Shown in pieces: positions 42,943 to 50,708 of a stretch of 64,000 bases of DNA. This DNA is from RUG13409 sp045616985 (GTDB taxonomy: Bacteria > Bacillota > Clostridia > Peptostreptococcales > Anaerovoracaceae): assembly GCA_045616985.1 (NCBI GenBank), contig JAZLHU010000012.1:1-64000 (forward strand). Reading direction: 5' to 3'. The notes beneath the pieces are model-generated. The model was given only the letters and a program-made list of their open reading frames with translations. It made no database searches and was not told the origin of the DNA. Positions within the stretch are counted from its first letter, which is position 1. The number at the start of each line of letters is the position of its first letter. Made by a program: the position numbers and the translations under genes.

Positions 42943-43865
42943 ATCTTAAGCCTTTCAATTACACTCATATATTCATCAGGAGCCTCTTTGGAAAACTCCA
43001 TATATTGACCTGTCAGCGGATGCACAAAACCAAGCACACCGGCATGAAGCATTTGCCCGTTTAATTTAAACGGATGCTTCTGAGGACCATACACGCTGTC
43101 CCCTAAAATAGGATGATGGAGTGATGCAAGGTGTACCCTTATCTGATGAGTACGACCCGTCTCCAGTCTGCACTCAATTTCATCATAACCTTTAAATTGA
43201 TTGATAACCTTAAAATGTGTTACTGCTCGTTTTCCGTCCGGAACAATCGCCATTCTGAGCCTGTTTTTAGGATCCCTTCCTAAAGGAGCATCCACTGTCA
43301 TTTCATACTCTTTAAAATTGTAGTAAGAAACCGCACGGTAAAGCCTTGTAATGGAATGCTCTGCAAACTGCGAGGCAAGTCCCCTGTGAGCCTCATCATT
43401 TTTTGCTGCAACCAAAAGGCCCGATGTATCCTTATCGATTCTGTGAACGATACCCGGTCTTTCAACGCCGTTTATCTCGGAGAGCTTACCGCAATGAGCA
43501 AGAAGCCCGTTCACCAAAGTTCCGCTTAAATTTCCGGCAGCGGGATGAACCACCATTCCCTTTGGTTTATTGACAACAATCAAAGCATCATCCTCGTAAA
43601 CAATATCCAAAGGAACATCTTGCGGAATTGCCTCACATGGAGCAGCAGGCGGAATATTAAGATCTATTTCACATTCAGCTTTTAATTTTTCCTTTTTGGA
43701 AGTACATACTTTTCCGTCAACAAAAACATTGCCATTCTCGATAAGCCTTTGGATATAGCTTCTGGAATAGTCCTCCATAAGTAAAGAAAGCACGCTGTCG
43801 ATTCTTTCGCCTGCGTGCTCTTCTGCTATTTTGATTTTAAAATTGTCAGTATCAGCAGAAAACAT
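42939..43865 (-). CDS. RluD/RluA-family 23S rRNA pseudouridine synthase
   Basis: 308 residues: N-terminal S4 RNA-binding domain (SYIQRLIENGNVFVDGKVC, about 35-53), catalytic domain with IVHRIDKDTSGLLVAAKND (catalytic Asp in HRIDKDTSG), and YRAVSY and LETGRTHQIRVHLASLHHPI. Overlaps lspA by 40 bases, a conserved lspA-rluD pairing. The exact rRNA position modified is not certain from sequence. Confidence 0.95.
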   Translation of the reverse strand: MFSADTDNFKIKIAEEHAGERIDSVLSLLMEDYSRSYIQRLIENGNVFVDGKVCTSKKEKLKAECEIDLNIPPAAPCEAIPQDVPLDIVYEDDALIVVNKPKGMVVHPAAGNLSGTLVNGLLAHCGKLSEINGVERPGIVHRIDKDTSGLLVAAKNDEAHRGLASQFAEHSITRLYRAVSYYNFKEYEMTVDAPLGRDPKNRLRMAIVPDGKRAVTHFKVINQFKGYDEIECRLETGRTHQIRVHLASLHHPILGDSVYGPQKHPFKLNGQMLHAGVLGFVHPLTGQYMEFSKEAPDEYMSVIERLKI

Positions 43866-44257
43866 CCTACCGTAACACCTATATCTGCGATATTAAAGAC
43901 CGGAATAATATGTACGTCTATAAAATCTGTAACATATCCGACACTTGCCCTGCCTATAAGATTACCGATTCCGCCGCCGACAATCATACCGAGTGAAAGC
44001 CTTTCAAGAAGATCAAGCTTTTTTCTGTTAACAGCAGCATAAGCAATAATCGCAAGCATAACAGCACCGGTAACAACTACCAAAAGCGTTTGCTTACCGG
44101 ACAGGATATTCCATGCGGCGCCGTCATTACGAACATAGGTCAAATCCAGAACGCTTTTTATCAACGGAATGTTTTGACCCGGTTCCATAGACGAATCCAC
44201 AAGGCACTTGCTCAATTGGTCAAGTGCAAGAACAATAACTAACGCAATAGCAAACAT
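43826..44257 (-). CDS. lspA: lipoprotein signal peptidase II with an atypical motif
   Basis: Removes signal peptides of prolipoproteins in the membrane. 143 residues with four membrane segments. Conserved residues present are D13 (LDQLSK), N44 (RNDGAAW), N99 and the likely catalytic dyad D111 (VTDFIDV) and D125 (FNIAD). The normally invariant Asp of the GNLxDR motif is Gly here: GNLIGR, residues 98-103, codon GGC. The equivalent Asp102 of Bacillus LspA was found important by mutagenesis. A single base change would account for this; the enzyme may be weakened or adapted. The ATG overlaps the divIVA stop. Confidence 0.92.
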   Translation of the reverse strand: MFAIALVIVLALDQLSKCLVDSSMEPGQNIPLIKSVLDLTYVRNDGAAWNILSGKQTLLVVVTGAVMLAIIAYAAVNRKKLDLLERLSLGMIVGGGIGNLIGRASVGYVTDFIDVHIIPVFNIADIGVTVGCFLLILTILKSK

Positions 44258-44877
44258 TATTCACCAATGCTTTCGCGTATGCTGACAATGGTTTTTGTCA
44301 AATCATCCTGAAGATTCTGAAAAGCCTTATCGTCAAAAAAATCCTTTTCATTTCCGGTATTTTCAACAGATTTTACAATGTCATCAAATTCTTCATTGGC
44401 TTCGTCCAGCCTTGCCTTTTCAATTGTATTGCTTGCCAAAACAAGTTCATCAAAATGGGAAAGCTCCGTTTGAAGCAATGTTCTGAACCTTGTTCTGATG
44501 GAAGAAATCCTCTCGGTAAGCATTTTTTCTTCAGCCTGAAGATTGATAAGATTATCCTTAGCCTGACGAACCATTGCGGCAGCATCGATCTCGGCATTTC
44601 TGATGAGAATATCAGCACGCTTTTCCGCACTGTTTGAAATATCGTTCATAAGACTCTTTGCCACTTCAAGAGTTTTAACAACAGCACCTTCCTGAGCTTT
44701 ATACGCGGTAATTCTATCCTCAAGCTGAAGTATCTTTTCTTTCAGTGCATCATTTTCCTTGTACAAAGCTTCGTAATCGAGTGTTATTTCATCAAGGAAT
44801 TGATCGACCTCATCTTCCTTGTATCCTCTTACGCCTCTTGTGAATTCTTTTGTTTGAATATCATTGGATGTAATCAT
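44257..44877 (-). CDS. divIVA: cell-division initiation/pole protein DivIVA
   Basis: A membrane-curvature-sensing coiled-coil protein that organises poles and septa. 206 residues with the DivIVA N-terminus (TSNDIQTKEFTRGVRGYKED, residues 3-22, then EVDQFLDEI), followed by two coiled-coil regions (about 28-65 and 75-150) and an acidic tail. It is followed by lspA without a gap and preceded by yggT. The ylmH gene usual between yggT and divIVA is missing. Confidence 0.95.
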   Translation of the reverse strand: MITSNDIQTKEFTRGVRGYKEDEVDQFLDEITLDYEALYKENDALKEKILQLEDRITAYKAQEGAVVKTLEVAKSLMNDISNSAEKRADILIRNAEIDAAAMVRQAKDNLINLQAEEKMLTERISSIRTRFRTLLQTELSHFDELVLASNTIEKARLDEANEEFDDIVKSVENTGNEKDFFDDKAFQNLQDDLTKTIVSIRESIGE

Positions 44878-44890
44878 TATGTCACCATTT

Positions 44891-45199
44891 TCAAAAAATA
44901 ATATAAAGTAATCTGACTATAAGGTTATATGCAAGATTAGCCAAAATCATGGTAAGCCACGGTGAAAAATCAACAGGAATCCTGAACGGCAGTTTTCCCA
45001 AAAGCCACCTGGCAGGTCCCATAATCGGCCACAGGTAATACCCCAGCTTAGAATAAACGTAATACAGCTTTTGATTGGATCTTGCAAACCACGATAAAAT
45101 GCAGAACGCAAGCAATGCAAATTCTAAAATCCGCATACAAAAGTATAAAGTTATCGTGATAATTCTAATCAAATCCCTACCCCCGATTTTTATTTCCAA
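44891..45199 (-). CDS. YggT-family membrane protein
   Basis: 102 residues, two hydrophobic segments and the signature region SWFARSNQKLYYVYSKLGYY with the following WPIMGPARWLLGKLPF. YggT proteins accompany sepF and divIVA in Gram-positives and are implicated in envelope or division-related functions, but the mechanism is unknown. Overlaps the sepF stop by ten bases. Confidence 0.92.
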   Translation of the reverse strand: MEIKIGGRDLIRIITITLYFCMRILEFALLAFCILSWFARSNQKLYYVYSKLGYYLWPIMGPARWLLGKLPFRIPVDFSPWLTMILANLAYNLIVRLLYIIF

Positions 45200-45696
45200 G
45201 GGCTTCTTACAGGCGAATCGGCAAGCTGTGATTTCTGTGTCGGATTATAAGTAATATCCACATTTGCAGGCGCAAAGAGGAAAATATTATTTGCGATTTT
45301 CTGAACATTTCCGTTAAGTGCATAGGTAGCACCGGAAAGGAAATCAAAGATTTTTCTCGCAATATCAGTATCAAGGCTTTCAAGGTTAATAACTACAGGC
45401 TTTTTTGCCTTAAGATTATCAACAAGCTTCGGACATTCATCAAGACCCTGCGGTTCAACAACAACCATCTTAAAATCCATGGTCTTACCGCTCATGGTTC
45501 TTGTTAAGTCAACCTTAACCGGTTCCGGTCTGGAAAAGCCCGGCTCTGTCTTAGGAGCAGAAGCAAAGCTCGGGGCAGGTCTTGAAAAGGATGGCTGCGG
45601 TTTTTTCACCTCTTCCAATTCTTCTTCATCTTCGTCTTCGTCATCGTCAACGTCCTCAATTCCGACAATTTCCTTAAACTTGTCAAATACGCCCAT
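45190..45696 (-). CDS. sepF: cell-division protein SepF
   Basis: Polymerises into arcs and tethers FtsZ to the membrane. 168 residues: N-terminal amphipathic segment (MGVFDKFKEIVG), an acidic/Pro-rich linker (about 15-70), then the SepF core with KPVVINLESLDTDIARKIFD and FLSGATYALNGNVQKIANNI. A four-base gap to yggS; the yggS-sepF-yggT-divIVA order is typical. Confidence 0.95.
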   Translation of the reverse strand: MGVFDKFKEIVGIEDVDDDEDEDEEELEEVKKPQPSFSRPAPSFASAPKTEPGFSRPEPVKVDLTRTMSGKTMDFKMVVVEPQGLDECPKLVDNLKAKKPVVINLESLDTDIARKIFDFLSGATYALNGNVQKIANNIFLFAPANVDITYNPTQKSQLADSPVRSPWK

Positions 45697-45698
45697 TT

Positions 45699-46358
45699 TT
45701 AATAGTTCCTTTCTCCAAATATCTTAGTTCCGATGCGAACCATATTCGCACCCTCTTCAATAGCTATTTCAAAATCTCCGCTCATTCCCATGGACAAAAT
45801 ATCTGCCCCCGGGATTTGATCATAAAGATCTTTGACCGTTTTAAAATGCTTTCTTAAAGCTTCAATATCATCCGTATCGGGGGCGATCTGCATTAAACCT
45901 CTGAGCCGTAAACCGGAAAGCTTTTTTATCTCATCAATCAGGTGAAATAACTCCTCAGGTGCAATACCACTCTTCTGAGCTTCGCCTGCGGCATTAACCT
46001 GAATAAGAATATCCATGTTTTTGCCTATGGCCTTGCAGCGCTTATCTATCTCAATCGCAAGGTGGAGACTGTCAACAGACTGGATCATATCCACCTTATC
46101 CACTATGCCTTTGACCTTATTCGTCTGAAGGTGACCTATAAAGTGCCAGCGTACACCTTCTGCAACCTCATCATACTTGGAAAGAACTTCCTGTACCTTA
46201 TTCTCACCGATGTCTCTTATCCCGCAGGAAATCACCTCATTGATTTCCTTTGGGCCATGCATTTTTGTAACAGCAACAAGAGTAATATCATCAGGATTTT
46301 TCCCGGCTCTTTTTGCCGCTTCATCAATTTTCGCCCTTATGCTGTCAATCGTCTGCAT
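45699..46358 (-). CDS. YggS/PROSC pyridoxal-phosphate homeostasis protein
   Basis: PLP-binding protein with alanine-racemase-like fold that controls vitamin B6 and amino-acid balance. About 219 residues from the ATG at 46358 (MQTIDSIRAKIDEAAKRAG), with VAVTKMHGPKEI (PLP Lys), NKVQEVLSKYDEV, WHFIGHLQTNKVKGIV and LSMGMSGDFEIAIEEGANMV. An in-frame ATG at 46376 adds six residues but lies deeper in the upstream gene. Either way it overlaps the HlyD-like gene. Confidence 0.94.
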   Translation of the reverse strand: MQTIDSIRAKIDEAAKRAGKNPDDITLVAVTKMHGPKEINEVISCGIRDIGENKVQEVLSKYDEVAEGVRWHFIGHLQTNKVKGIVDKVDMIQSVDSLHLAIEIDKRCKAIGKNMDILIQVNAAGEAQKSGIAPEELFHLIDEIKKLSGLRLRGLMQIAPDTDDIEALRKHFKTVKDLYDQIPGADILSMGMSGDFEIAIEEGANMVRIGTKIFGERNY

Positions 46359-47244
46359 TTCTTTTAATTTCATCATACAGCTTTATGCTTTGTCCTTCGG
46401 AAACAAGAACGTTATCTTTGTCGCTGCCGATAATTTCAACTTCCTTAAAGGTATATTCATCGTCAATACCAAGAACAAATACTCCGGTCTTACCATCCTC
46501 ATTGGTTTTGATTGCGGTTTGCGGAACAATAAGTCCTGCAGTCTCGCTGGTAATTACCGTAACATCCATTGCTCTTAATTTAGCAAAGTTCTCGTAAAAT
46601 CTCTTTGTTGATGCAACTATAGCTCTCTTCTCACCGTCACCCAAAAATCTGGAAACAGTGGCAGGGATACTCGTACCGTCATCAAGGATCACGCTGACGG
46701 ATGAATTAAGCGTGTAATTACTCATTTCCTCTTCAGGAACAAATATAAGGAAATACCATGTACTGCTCTTTATAAGCTTAAACACAGGCTCCTCGATTGT
46801 CGTTTCATTCCTGACCGTGTTTTCGGGAACAACGTCGAATTCCCAATATTGTTCAAGGTCCAAAGAGCTGAGATTCGAGGGATTAAAGAAATCCTCGTAA
46901 GAATCTATATAATAGCTTATAAAACCCGTGCTCTCGCAGTTTAAACTGTATTTGTTATTTCCGGAATATATGTCCGCAACGGTAAAGCCTTTCCGGGTCT
47001 TTTCAGTTTCCTTTGAATAATAACTGATCGATCCGGTATGATCTGCTTTAACAACAGCTTCATCTCTTACAACAATGCAATGTGCATCATCCTTTTTTTG
47101 AACCGATGCATACTGAACTATATATGTCGGGGTCAGTGAGCCCGAAATTTCCGGCATTAAATACAGATAAACATAAAGAGCCGCTACGACAAGAATAAAT
47201 ATTATTAATACTACTGTCGGCCAGCGCCTCTTCTTAGTTTCCAT
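46345..47244 (-). CDS. HlyD-like single-pass membrane protein
   Basis: 299 residues: a basic N-terminus, one membrane anchor (about 9-29, TVVLIIFILVVAALYVYLYL), then an extracytoplasmic region with HlyD-like barrel elements (TGSISYYSKETEKTRKGFTV and VPQTAIKTNEDGKTGVFVL). No coiled-coil hairpin and no ABC partner are nearby, so classical efflux is doubtful. Proteins of this kind sit upstream of yggS-sepF in several clostridia, which suggests a division or envelope role. No Shine-Dalgarno is visible and the best promoter -10 ends eight bases before the ATG. Confidence 0.82.
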   Translation of the reverse strand: METKKRRWPTVVLIIFILVVAALYVYLYLMPEISGSLTPTYIVQYASVQKKDDAHCIVVRDEAVVKADHTGSISYYSKETEKTRKGFTVADIYSGNNKYSLNCESTGFISYYIDSYEDFFNPSNLSSLDLEQYWEFDVVPENTVRNETTIEEPVFKLIKSSTWYFLIFVPEEEMSNYTLNSSVSVILDDGTSIPATVSRFLGDGEKRAIVASTKRFYENFAKLRAMDVTVITSETAGLIVPQTAIKTNEDGKTGVFVLGIDDEYTFKEVEIIGSDKDNVLVSEGQSIKLYDEIKRNADD

Positions 47245-47252
47245 ACTATATT

Positions 47253-47281
47253 ATTTTAACAAAAATGCACAATATATGCAA
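47253..47281 (-). promoter_or_regulatory. promoter of the HlyD-like/yggS/sepF/divIVA operon
   Basis: TTGCAT (47281-47276), a 17-bp spacer and TAAAAT (47258-47253) on the minus strand. Only eight bases separate the -10 from the ATG of the HlyD-like gene, so the mRNA would be almost leaderless. Confidence 0.55.
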
Positions 47282-47284
47282 TAA

Positions 47285-48025
47285 CTACTCGTCAGAAAGT
47301 ACTAAATATAGTATCTTTTTTTCATCCTTCGAAAGTTCCTTTTCCAGCTTTAAATAGGCTTTAAAAAGATCAGGCCGCTTTTTCTTTGTAAGTCTTAAGG
47401 AATTTTCGAATTGCCAGAGATGGATCTTTTTGTGATCCCCGTTAAAAAGAACCTCGGGAACGTTCAATCCCTCGTATTCTCTGGGCTTTGTATATTGATC
47501 GTATTCCAAAAGACCGCTGTAAACAGATTCCTCCAAAGCAGCCTCCATTGAAGAAAGCACGCCCGGGATAAGTCTGGAGACTGTATCAATAAGCACCATG
47601 CAGGGAAGCTCTCCGCCGGTTAGGATATAATCTCCGATTGAGATCTCTTCCATATCAAAGGCATCAATTATACGCTGATCAACTCCCTCATAATGACCGC
47701 AAAGTACAACGATTTCGTCTTCCTTTGCAAGCTCAACGGCAAGGTCTTTATCCAGCATTCTGCCTCTTGGGCTCATATAAAGGATCCTTTTTCCTTCAGC
47801 ACCTACCGCTTTTAAAGCATCAAATGCAGGCTGAGGCATCATAACCATGCCCTCTCCGCCTCCGAACGGGGTATCATCGGTACGATTATGCCTGTCCCTT
47901 GTATAATCTCTGACATTAAACACATCAAAGCTGACAAGCCCTTTTTCTTTAGCCCTGCCTAAAATACTTGCATTTAATACCGGCTCAAACATTTCCGGAA
48001 ACTGGGTAAGTATGCTTATCTTCAT
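47285..48025 (-). CDS. trmD: tRNA (guanine(37)-N1)-methyltransferase
   Basis: SPOUT-fold enzyme methylating G37 to prevent frameshifting. 246 residues with LTQFPEMFEPVLNASILGRA (6-25), RHNRTDDTPFGGGEGMVM and the trefoil-knot segment LCGHYEGVDQRIID and EISIGDYILTGGELP. It overlaps the rimM stop by four bases; rpsP-khpA-rimM-trmD is the usual order. No terminator hairpin follows. Confidence 0.97.
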   Translation of the reverse strand: MKISILTQFPEMFEPVLNASILGRAKEKGLVSFDVFNVRDYTRDRHNRTDDTPFGGGEGMVMMPQPAFDALKAVGAEGKRILYMSPRGRMLDKDLAVELAKEDEIVVLCGHYEGVDQRIIDAFDMEEISIGDYILTGGELPCMVLIDTVSRLIPGVLSSMEAALEESVYSGLLEYDQYTKPREYEGLNVPEVLFNGDHKKIHLWQFENSLRLTKKKRPDLFKAYLKLEKELSKDEKKILYLVLSDE

Positions 48026-48522
48026 AAATCCGCAAGTCCGTCAATAAGTCGGACAGTCATTTTATTTTCATCAATGTTTACATCAAGTATGAATTCCTTT
48101 ACGGCAGGAATAACAAACTTTTTATCCTTGCTGCAAGTTACTTCATACAAATCCTGTGTCGGCTTATTCAGAATATCGGTAAGCTCTCCTATAAGCTCTC
48201 CTTCTTCGGCATAAACCTTCATGCCGATAAGGTCGTCTGCATAGTAGACATCATCTTCCAAATCAAACCTTTCCTTATCGACCAAAAGGAATTTGTTTCT
48301 GTAGGCTTCGGACGTATTTCTGTCGTCAATTCCGGAGAGCTTTAAAACAACCATATTTTTATCCGCTCTGAATTTTTCAACAGCTCTTGCTGTTTCTTCG
48401 CCTTCAACTGTAAACTCCTTAACAGCAGAAAAACGCGCTGTCTCATCTGTATAGGGATAAACGCGCATTTCTCCTTTTATACCTACCGGAGCCGTGATTT
48501 TTCCGATCTTAAAGTACTCCAT
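48022..48522 (-). CDS. rimM: ribosome maturation factor RimM
   Basis: Assists 30S head assembly via S19. 166 residues with the N-terminal RimM domain (FKIGKITAPVGIKGEMRVYP, 4-23) and C-terminal PRC-barrel domain (DLIGMKVYAEEGELIGEL). Nine bases after khpA and overlapping trmD by four bases. Confidence 0.96.
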   Translation of the reverse strand: MEYFKIGKITAPVGIKGEMRVYPYTDETARFSAVKEFTVEGEETARAVEKFRADKNMVVLKLSGIDDRNTSEAYRNKFLLVDKERFDLEDDVYYADDLIGMKVYAEEGELIGELTDILNKPTQDLYEVTCSKDKKFVIPAVKEFILDVNIDENKMTVRLIDGLADL

Positions 48523-48531
48523 ATCGATCCA

Positions 48532-48777
48532 TTAAGAAACAATCTCAACGACTACCTTTTTATTTTGCTTGACGGATGCTGCCTTAACAACAGTGCGCAG
48601 AGCCTTAGCAATTCTGCCTTGTCTTCCGATGACCTTACCCATATCGTCAGGTGCGACACGAAGTTCAATTACCACAGAGTCGCCTTTAACTTCTTTTTCG
48701 GTAACAACTACCGATTCAGGGTGGTCAACCAGAGACCCGGCAATGGTTTGTATTAATTGTACCACTACTGCCTCCAA
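48532..48777 (-). CDS. khpA: KhpA RNA-binding KH protein
   Basis: 81-residue single KH-domain RNA-binding protein, usually partnered with KhpB, affecting division and cell size in Gram-positives. LVDHPESVVV, the GXXG loop VIGRQGRIAKALRTVVKAA (about 51-69) and the C-terminal KKVVVEIVS are visible. Lies three bases after rpsP. Confidence 0.94.
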   Translation of the reverse strand: MEAVVVQLIQTIAGSLVDHPESVVVTEKEVKGDSVVIELRVAPDDMGKVIGRQGRIAKALRTVVKAASVKQNKKVVVEIVS

Positions 48778-48780
48778 TAA

Positions 48781-49020
48781 TTACTTTTCGATAACTCCGG
48801 CCTTCTTAAGAAGAGACTTTGCTGTTTCTGTCGGCTGAGCGCCTGCAGCAAGCCACTTCTTTGCAGCTTCTGAATTAAGCTTGATTTCGGATGTAAGCGG
48901 ATCGTATGTTCCAAGCTCTTCAATGCTCTTTCCGTCTCTGGAAACTCTTTCATCTGCAACAACCACTCTGTAGAAAGGCGCTTTTGTCTTTCCGATTCTT
49001 CTAAGTCTGATCTTAACCAT
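48781..49020 (-). CDS. rpsP: 30S ribosomal protein S16
   Basis: 79 residues, standard length, with MVKIRLRRIGKTKAPFYRVV and VADERVSRDGKSIEELGTYDP. GGAGG precedes the ATG. Follows ffh by 42 bases in the ylxM-ffh-rpsP-khpA-rimM-trmD operon. Confidence 0.98.
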   Translation of the reverse strand: MVKIRLRRIGKTKAPFYRVVVADERVSRDGKSIEELGTYDPLTSEIKLNSEAAKKWLAAGAQPTETAKSLLKKAGVIEK

Positions 49021-49062
49021 TTTTTCCTCCTATAGTTAAAAAACTTTTAATAAACTGCTTAT

Positions 49063-50394
49063 TTAAAACCCAAAGCGACGTGCAAGACGTTTATTTCCCT
49101 TTGAGTTATTAAACTGCTTCATCATTTTTTTTGTGTCTTCGTATTTTTTGATTACGCTGTTAACGGCTGTAACAGTGACCCCGGCGCCGGCGGCAATCCT
49201 CTTTCTTCTTGAAGCGTTGAGAAGCGACGGATTTTGCCTTTCCTGCTTTGTCATGGAGCGGATAATAGCTTCGGTCCTGATAAATTCAAGCTCACCCTTA
49301 GAAAGCTGCTCTTCAGAAACCTTTGCCGCACCCGGCATCATATCCATTATTTTTCCGAGACCGCCCATCTGCCTTACCTGACCGATCTGATCAAGGAAGT
49401 CTTCCAGTGTAAATTGGTTTTTCTGAAGCCTTTTTTCAAGGTCTTCAGCCTTCCTGGCATCTGCGGTTTCAACGGCCTTTTCAATAAAGGACATTACGTC
49501 GCCCATACCAAGGATTCTTCCTGCCATTCTGTCAGGATGAAATACCTCCAGAGCATCAAGCTTTTCGCCAATACCGGCAAACTTTATGGGTCTTCCGGTG
49601 ACGGACTTAACGGATATTGCCGCACCGCCTCTGGTATCACCGTCAAGCTTGGTCATTACGATCCCGTCAACACCGATGGCTTTGTGAAAATCATCTGCAA
49701 CAGTAACAGCATCCTGTCCTGTCATGGCATCGACTGCCAACAGTATCTCGTGAGGCTTTACCTCCTTCTTGATACGTTTAAGCTCTTCCATAAGCTCTTC
49801 ATCAATATGAAGACGTCCTGCAGTATCTACGATCAGAACATTTAATCCCTTTTTTTCCGCTTCGGTCTTTGCAGCAAGAGCAATTGCGGCAGCATCCTTA
49901 TTATTGCGATCCGAGTAAACCGGAACATTTACCTGTTTCCCTACAACCTCAAGCTGATCTATTGCTGCCGGTCTGTAGATATCGCAGGCAGCAAGCATCG
50001 GCTTTTTGCCTTCTTTGAGAAGATAAGCGGCAAGCTTTGCTGCGGTTGTTGTCTTACCTGTACCCTGAAGACCTACAAGCATGATCGTTGTAAATCCCGA
50101 AGGGCTGTACGTAAGCTTTGTGCTTGTTCCTCCGAGAAGCCGGGTAAGCTCGTCATTAACTATTTTAATTACCTGCTGACCCGGAGTTAAGCTGCTTAAT
50201 ACTTCTTCACCGAGAGCCTTTTTCTTGATTTCAGCAACAAAATCCTTTACGACCTTATAGTTTACATCGGCTTCCAAAAGAGCCAGACGAACCTCTCTCA
50301 TAGCCTTTTCAATGTCTTCTGCATTCAAAACGCCATGACCGGTAAGATCTTTAAATACACTATTTAATTTTTCACTTAAAGATTCAAATGCCAA
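49063..50394 (-). CDS. ffh: signal recognition particle protein Ffh
   Basis: GTPase that binds signal peptides and 4.5S/6S-like SRP RNA and targets ribosomes to the membrane. 443 residues from a TTG start at 50394 (FESLSEKLNSVFKDLTG), preceded by GGTGG. A longer frame to 50511 lies inside ylxM and does not resemble Ffh. NG domain: GLQGTGKTTTAAKLA, DTAGRLHIDEELM and MTKLDGDTRGGAAIS. The M domain (about 300-443) has Met residues and SRRKRIAAGAGVTVTAVN. Normal length. Overlaps ylxM by 11 bases. Confidence 0.97.
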   Translation of the reverse strand: MAFESLSEKLNSVFKDLTGHGVLNAEDIEKAMREVRLALLEADVNYKVVKDFVAEIKKKALGEEVLSSLTPGQQVIKIVNDELTRLLGGTSTKLTYSPSGFTTIMLVGLQGTGKTTTAAKLAAYLLKEGKKPMLAACDIYRPAAIDQLEVVGKQVNVPVYSDRNNKDAAAIALAAKTEAEKKGLNVLIVDTAGRLHIDEELMEELKRIKKEVKPHEILLAVDAMTGQDAVTVADDFHKAIGVDGIVMTKLDGDTRGGAAISVKSVTGRPIKFAGIGEKLDALEVFHPDRMAGRILGMGDVMSFIEKAVETADARKAEDLEKRLQKNQFTLEDFLDQIGQVRQMGGLGKIMDMMPGAAKVSEEQLSKGELEFIRTEAIIRSMTKQERQNPSLLNASRRKRIAAGAGVTVTAVNSVIKKYEDTKKMMKQFNNSKGNKRLARRFGF

Positions 50395-50629
50395 TTTCTT
50401 TCTTCCACCTTGCAGCCAGAGCAAGCTTCTCCTCGTACATTCTAAGCTGTGCTTCAGCCTTTTTAAGCCCCGCAGACACAGCCTGCTTTGTAACCTTCTG
50501 ATCCTCTGCAATCTCTGTTAAAGAGCAGTTTTCATCATAATACAGCCTTACAAAAGCCTGCTGCCTTTCTGTAAGAAGCGGCCCGTAAAAGTCAAATAAT
50601 ATGCTGATTTCAACAGATGTCTCTAACAT
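50384..50629 (-). CDS. ylxM: YlxM, helix-turn-helix SRP-associated protein
   Basis: 81-residue UPF0122 protein, encoded before ffh in Firmicutes and reported to modulate SRP. FDFYGPLLTERQQAFVRLYY (12-31) and the sigma-70-region-4-like HTH CSLTEIAEDQKVTKQAVSAG (35-54) are clear. The ATG lacks a Shine-Dalgarno and lies nine bases after a perfect -10 hexamer, suggesting a leaderless or nearly leaderless mRNA. The 3' end overlaps ffh. Confidence 0.93.
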   Translation of the reverse strand: MLETSVEISILFDFYGPLLTERQQAFVRLYYDENCSLTEIAEDQKVTKQAVSAGLKKAEAQLRMYEEKLALAARWKKEIGI

Positions 50630-50638
50630 AGCTTACTT

Positions 50639-50666
50639 ATTATATCAAAAAAACAGCGGCTGTCAA
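50639..50666 (-). promoter_or_regulatory. perfect-consensus promoter of ylxM-ffh embedded in a terminator
   Basis: TTGACA (50666-50661), 16-bp spacer, TATAAT (50644-50639) on the minus strand. The -35 lies in the promoter-proximal arm of the upstream gene's terminator hairpin and the T-tract forms part of the spacer. Confidence 0.75.
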
Positions 50667-50688
50667 GCATTTTGTTTGACAGCCGCTG
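50654..50688 (-). terminator. terminator of the giant surface-protein gene
   Basis: A perfect 13-bp stem, CAGCGGCTGTCAA (50654-50666) with TTGACAGCCGCTG (50676-50688), followed on the minus strand by TTTTTTTGATA. It is 20 bases after the stop of the SLH surface protein. Confidence 0.92.
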
Positions 50689-50708
50689 CAGTTACGAGGA
50701 ACTCAGCT

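Noticed and set aside
50395..50511. Longer N-terminus for Ffh
   Set aside because: The extra 39 residues are the out-of-frame reading of ylxM, are basic and unlike Ffh. A TTG with GGTGG upstream matches the family start.
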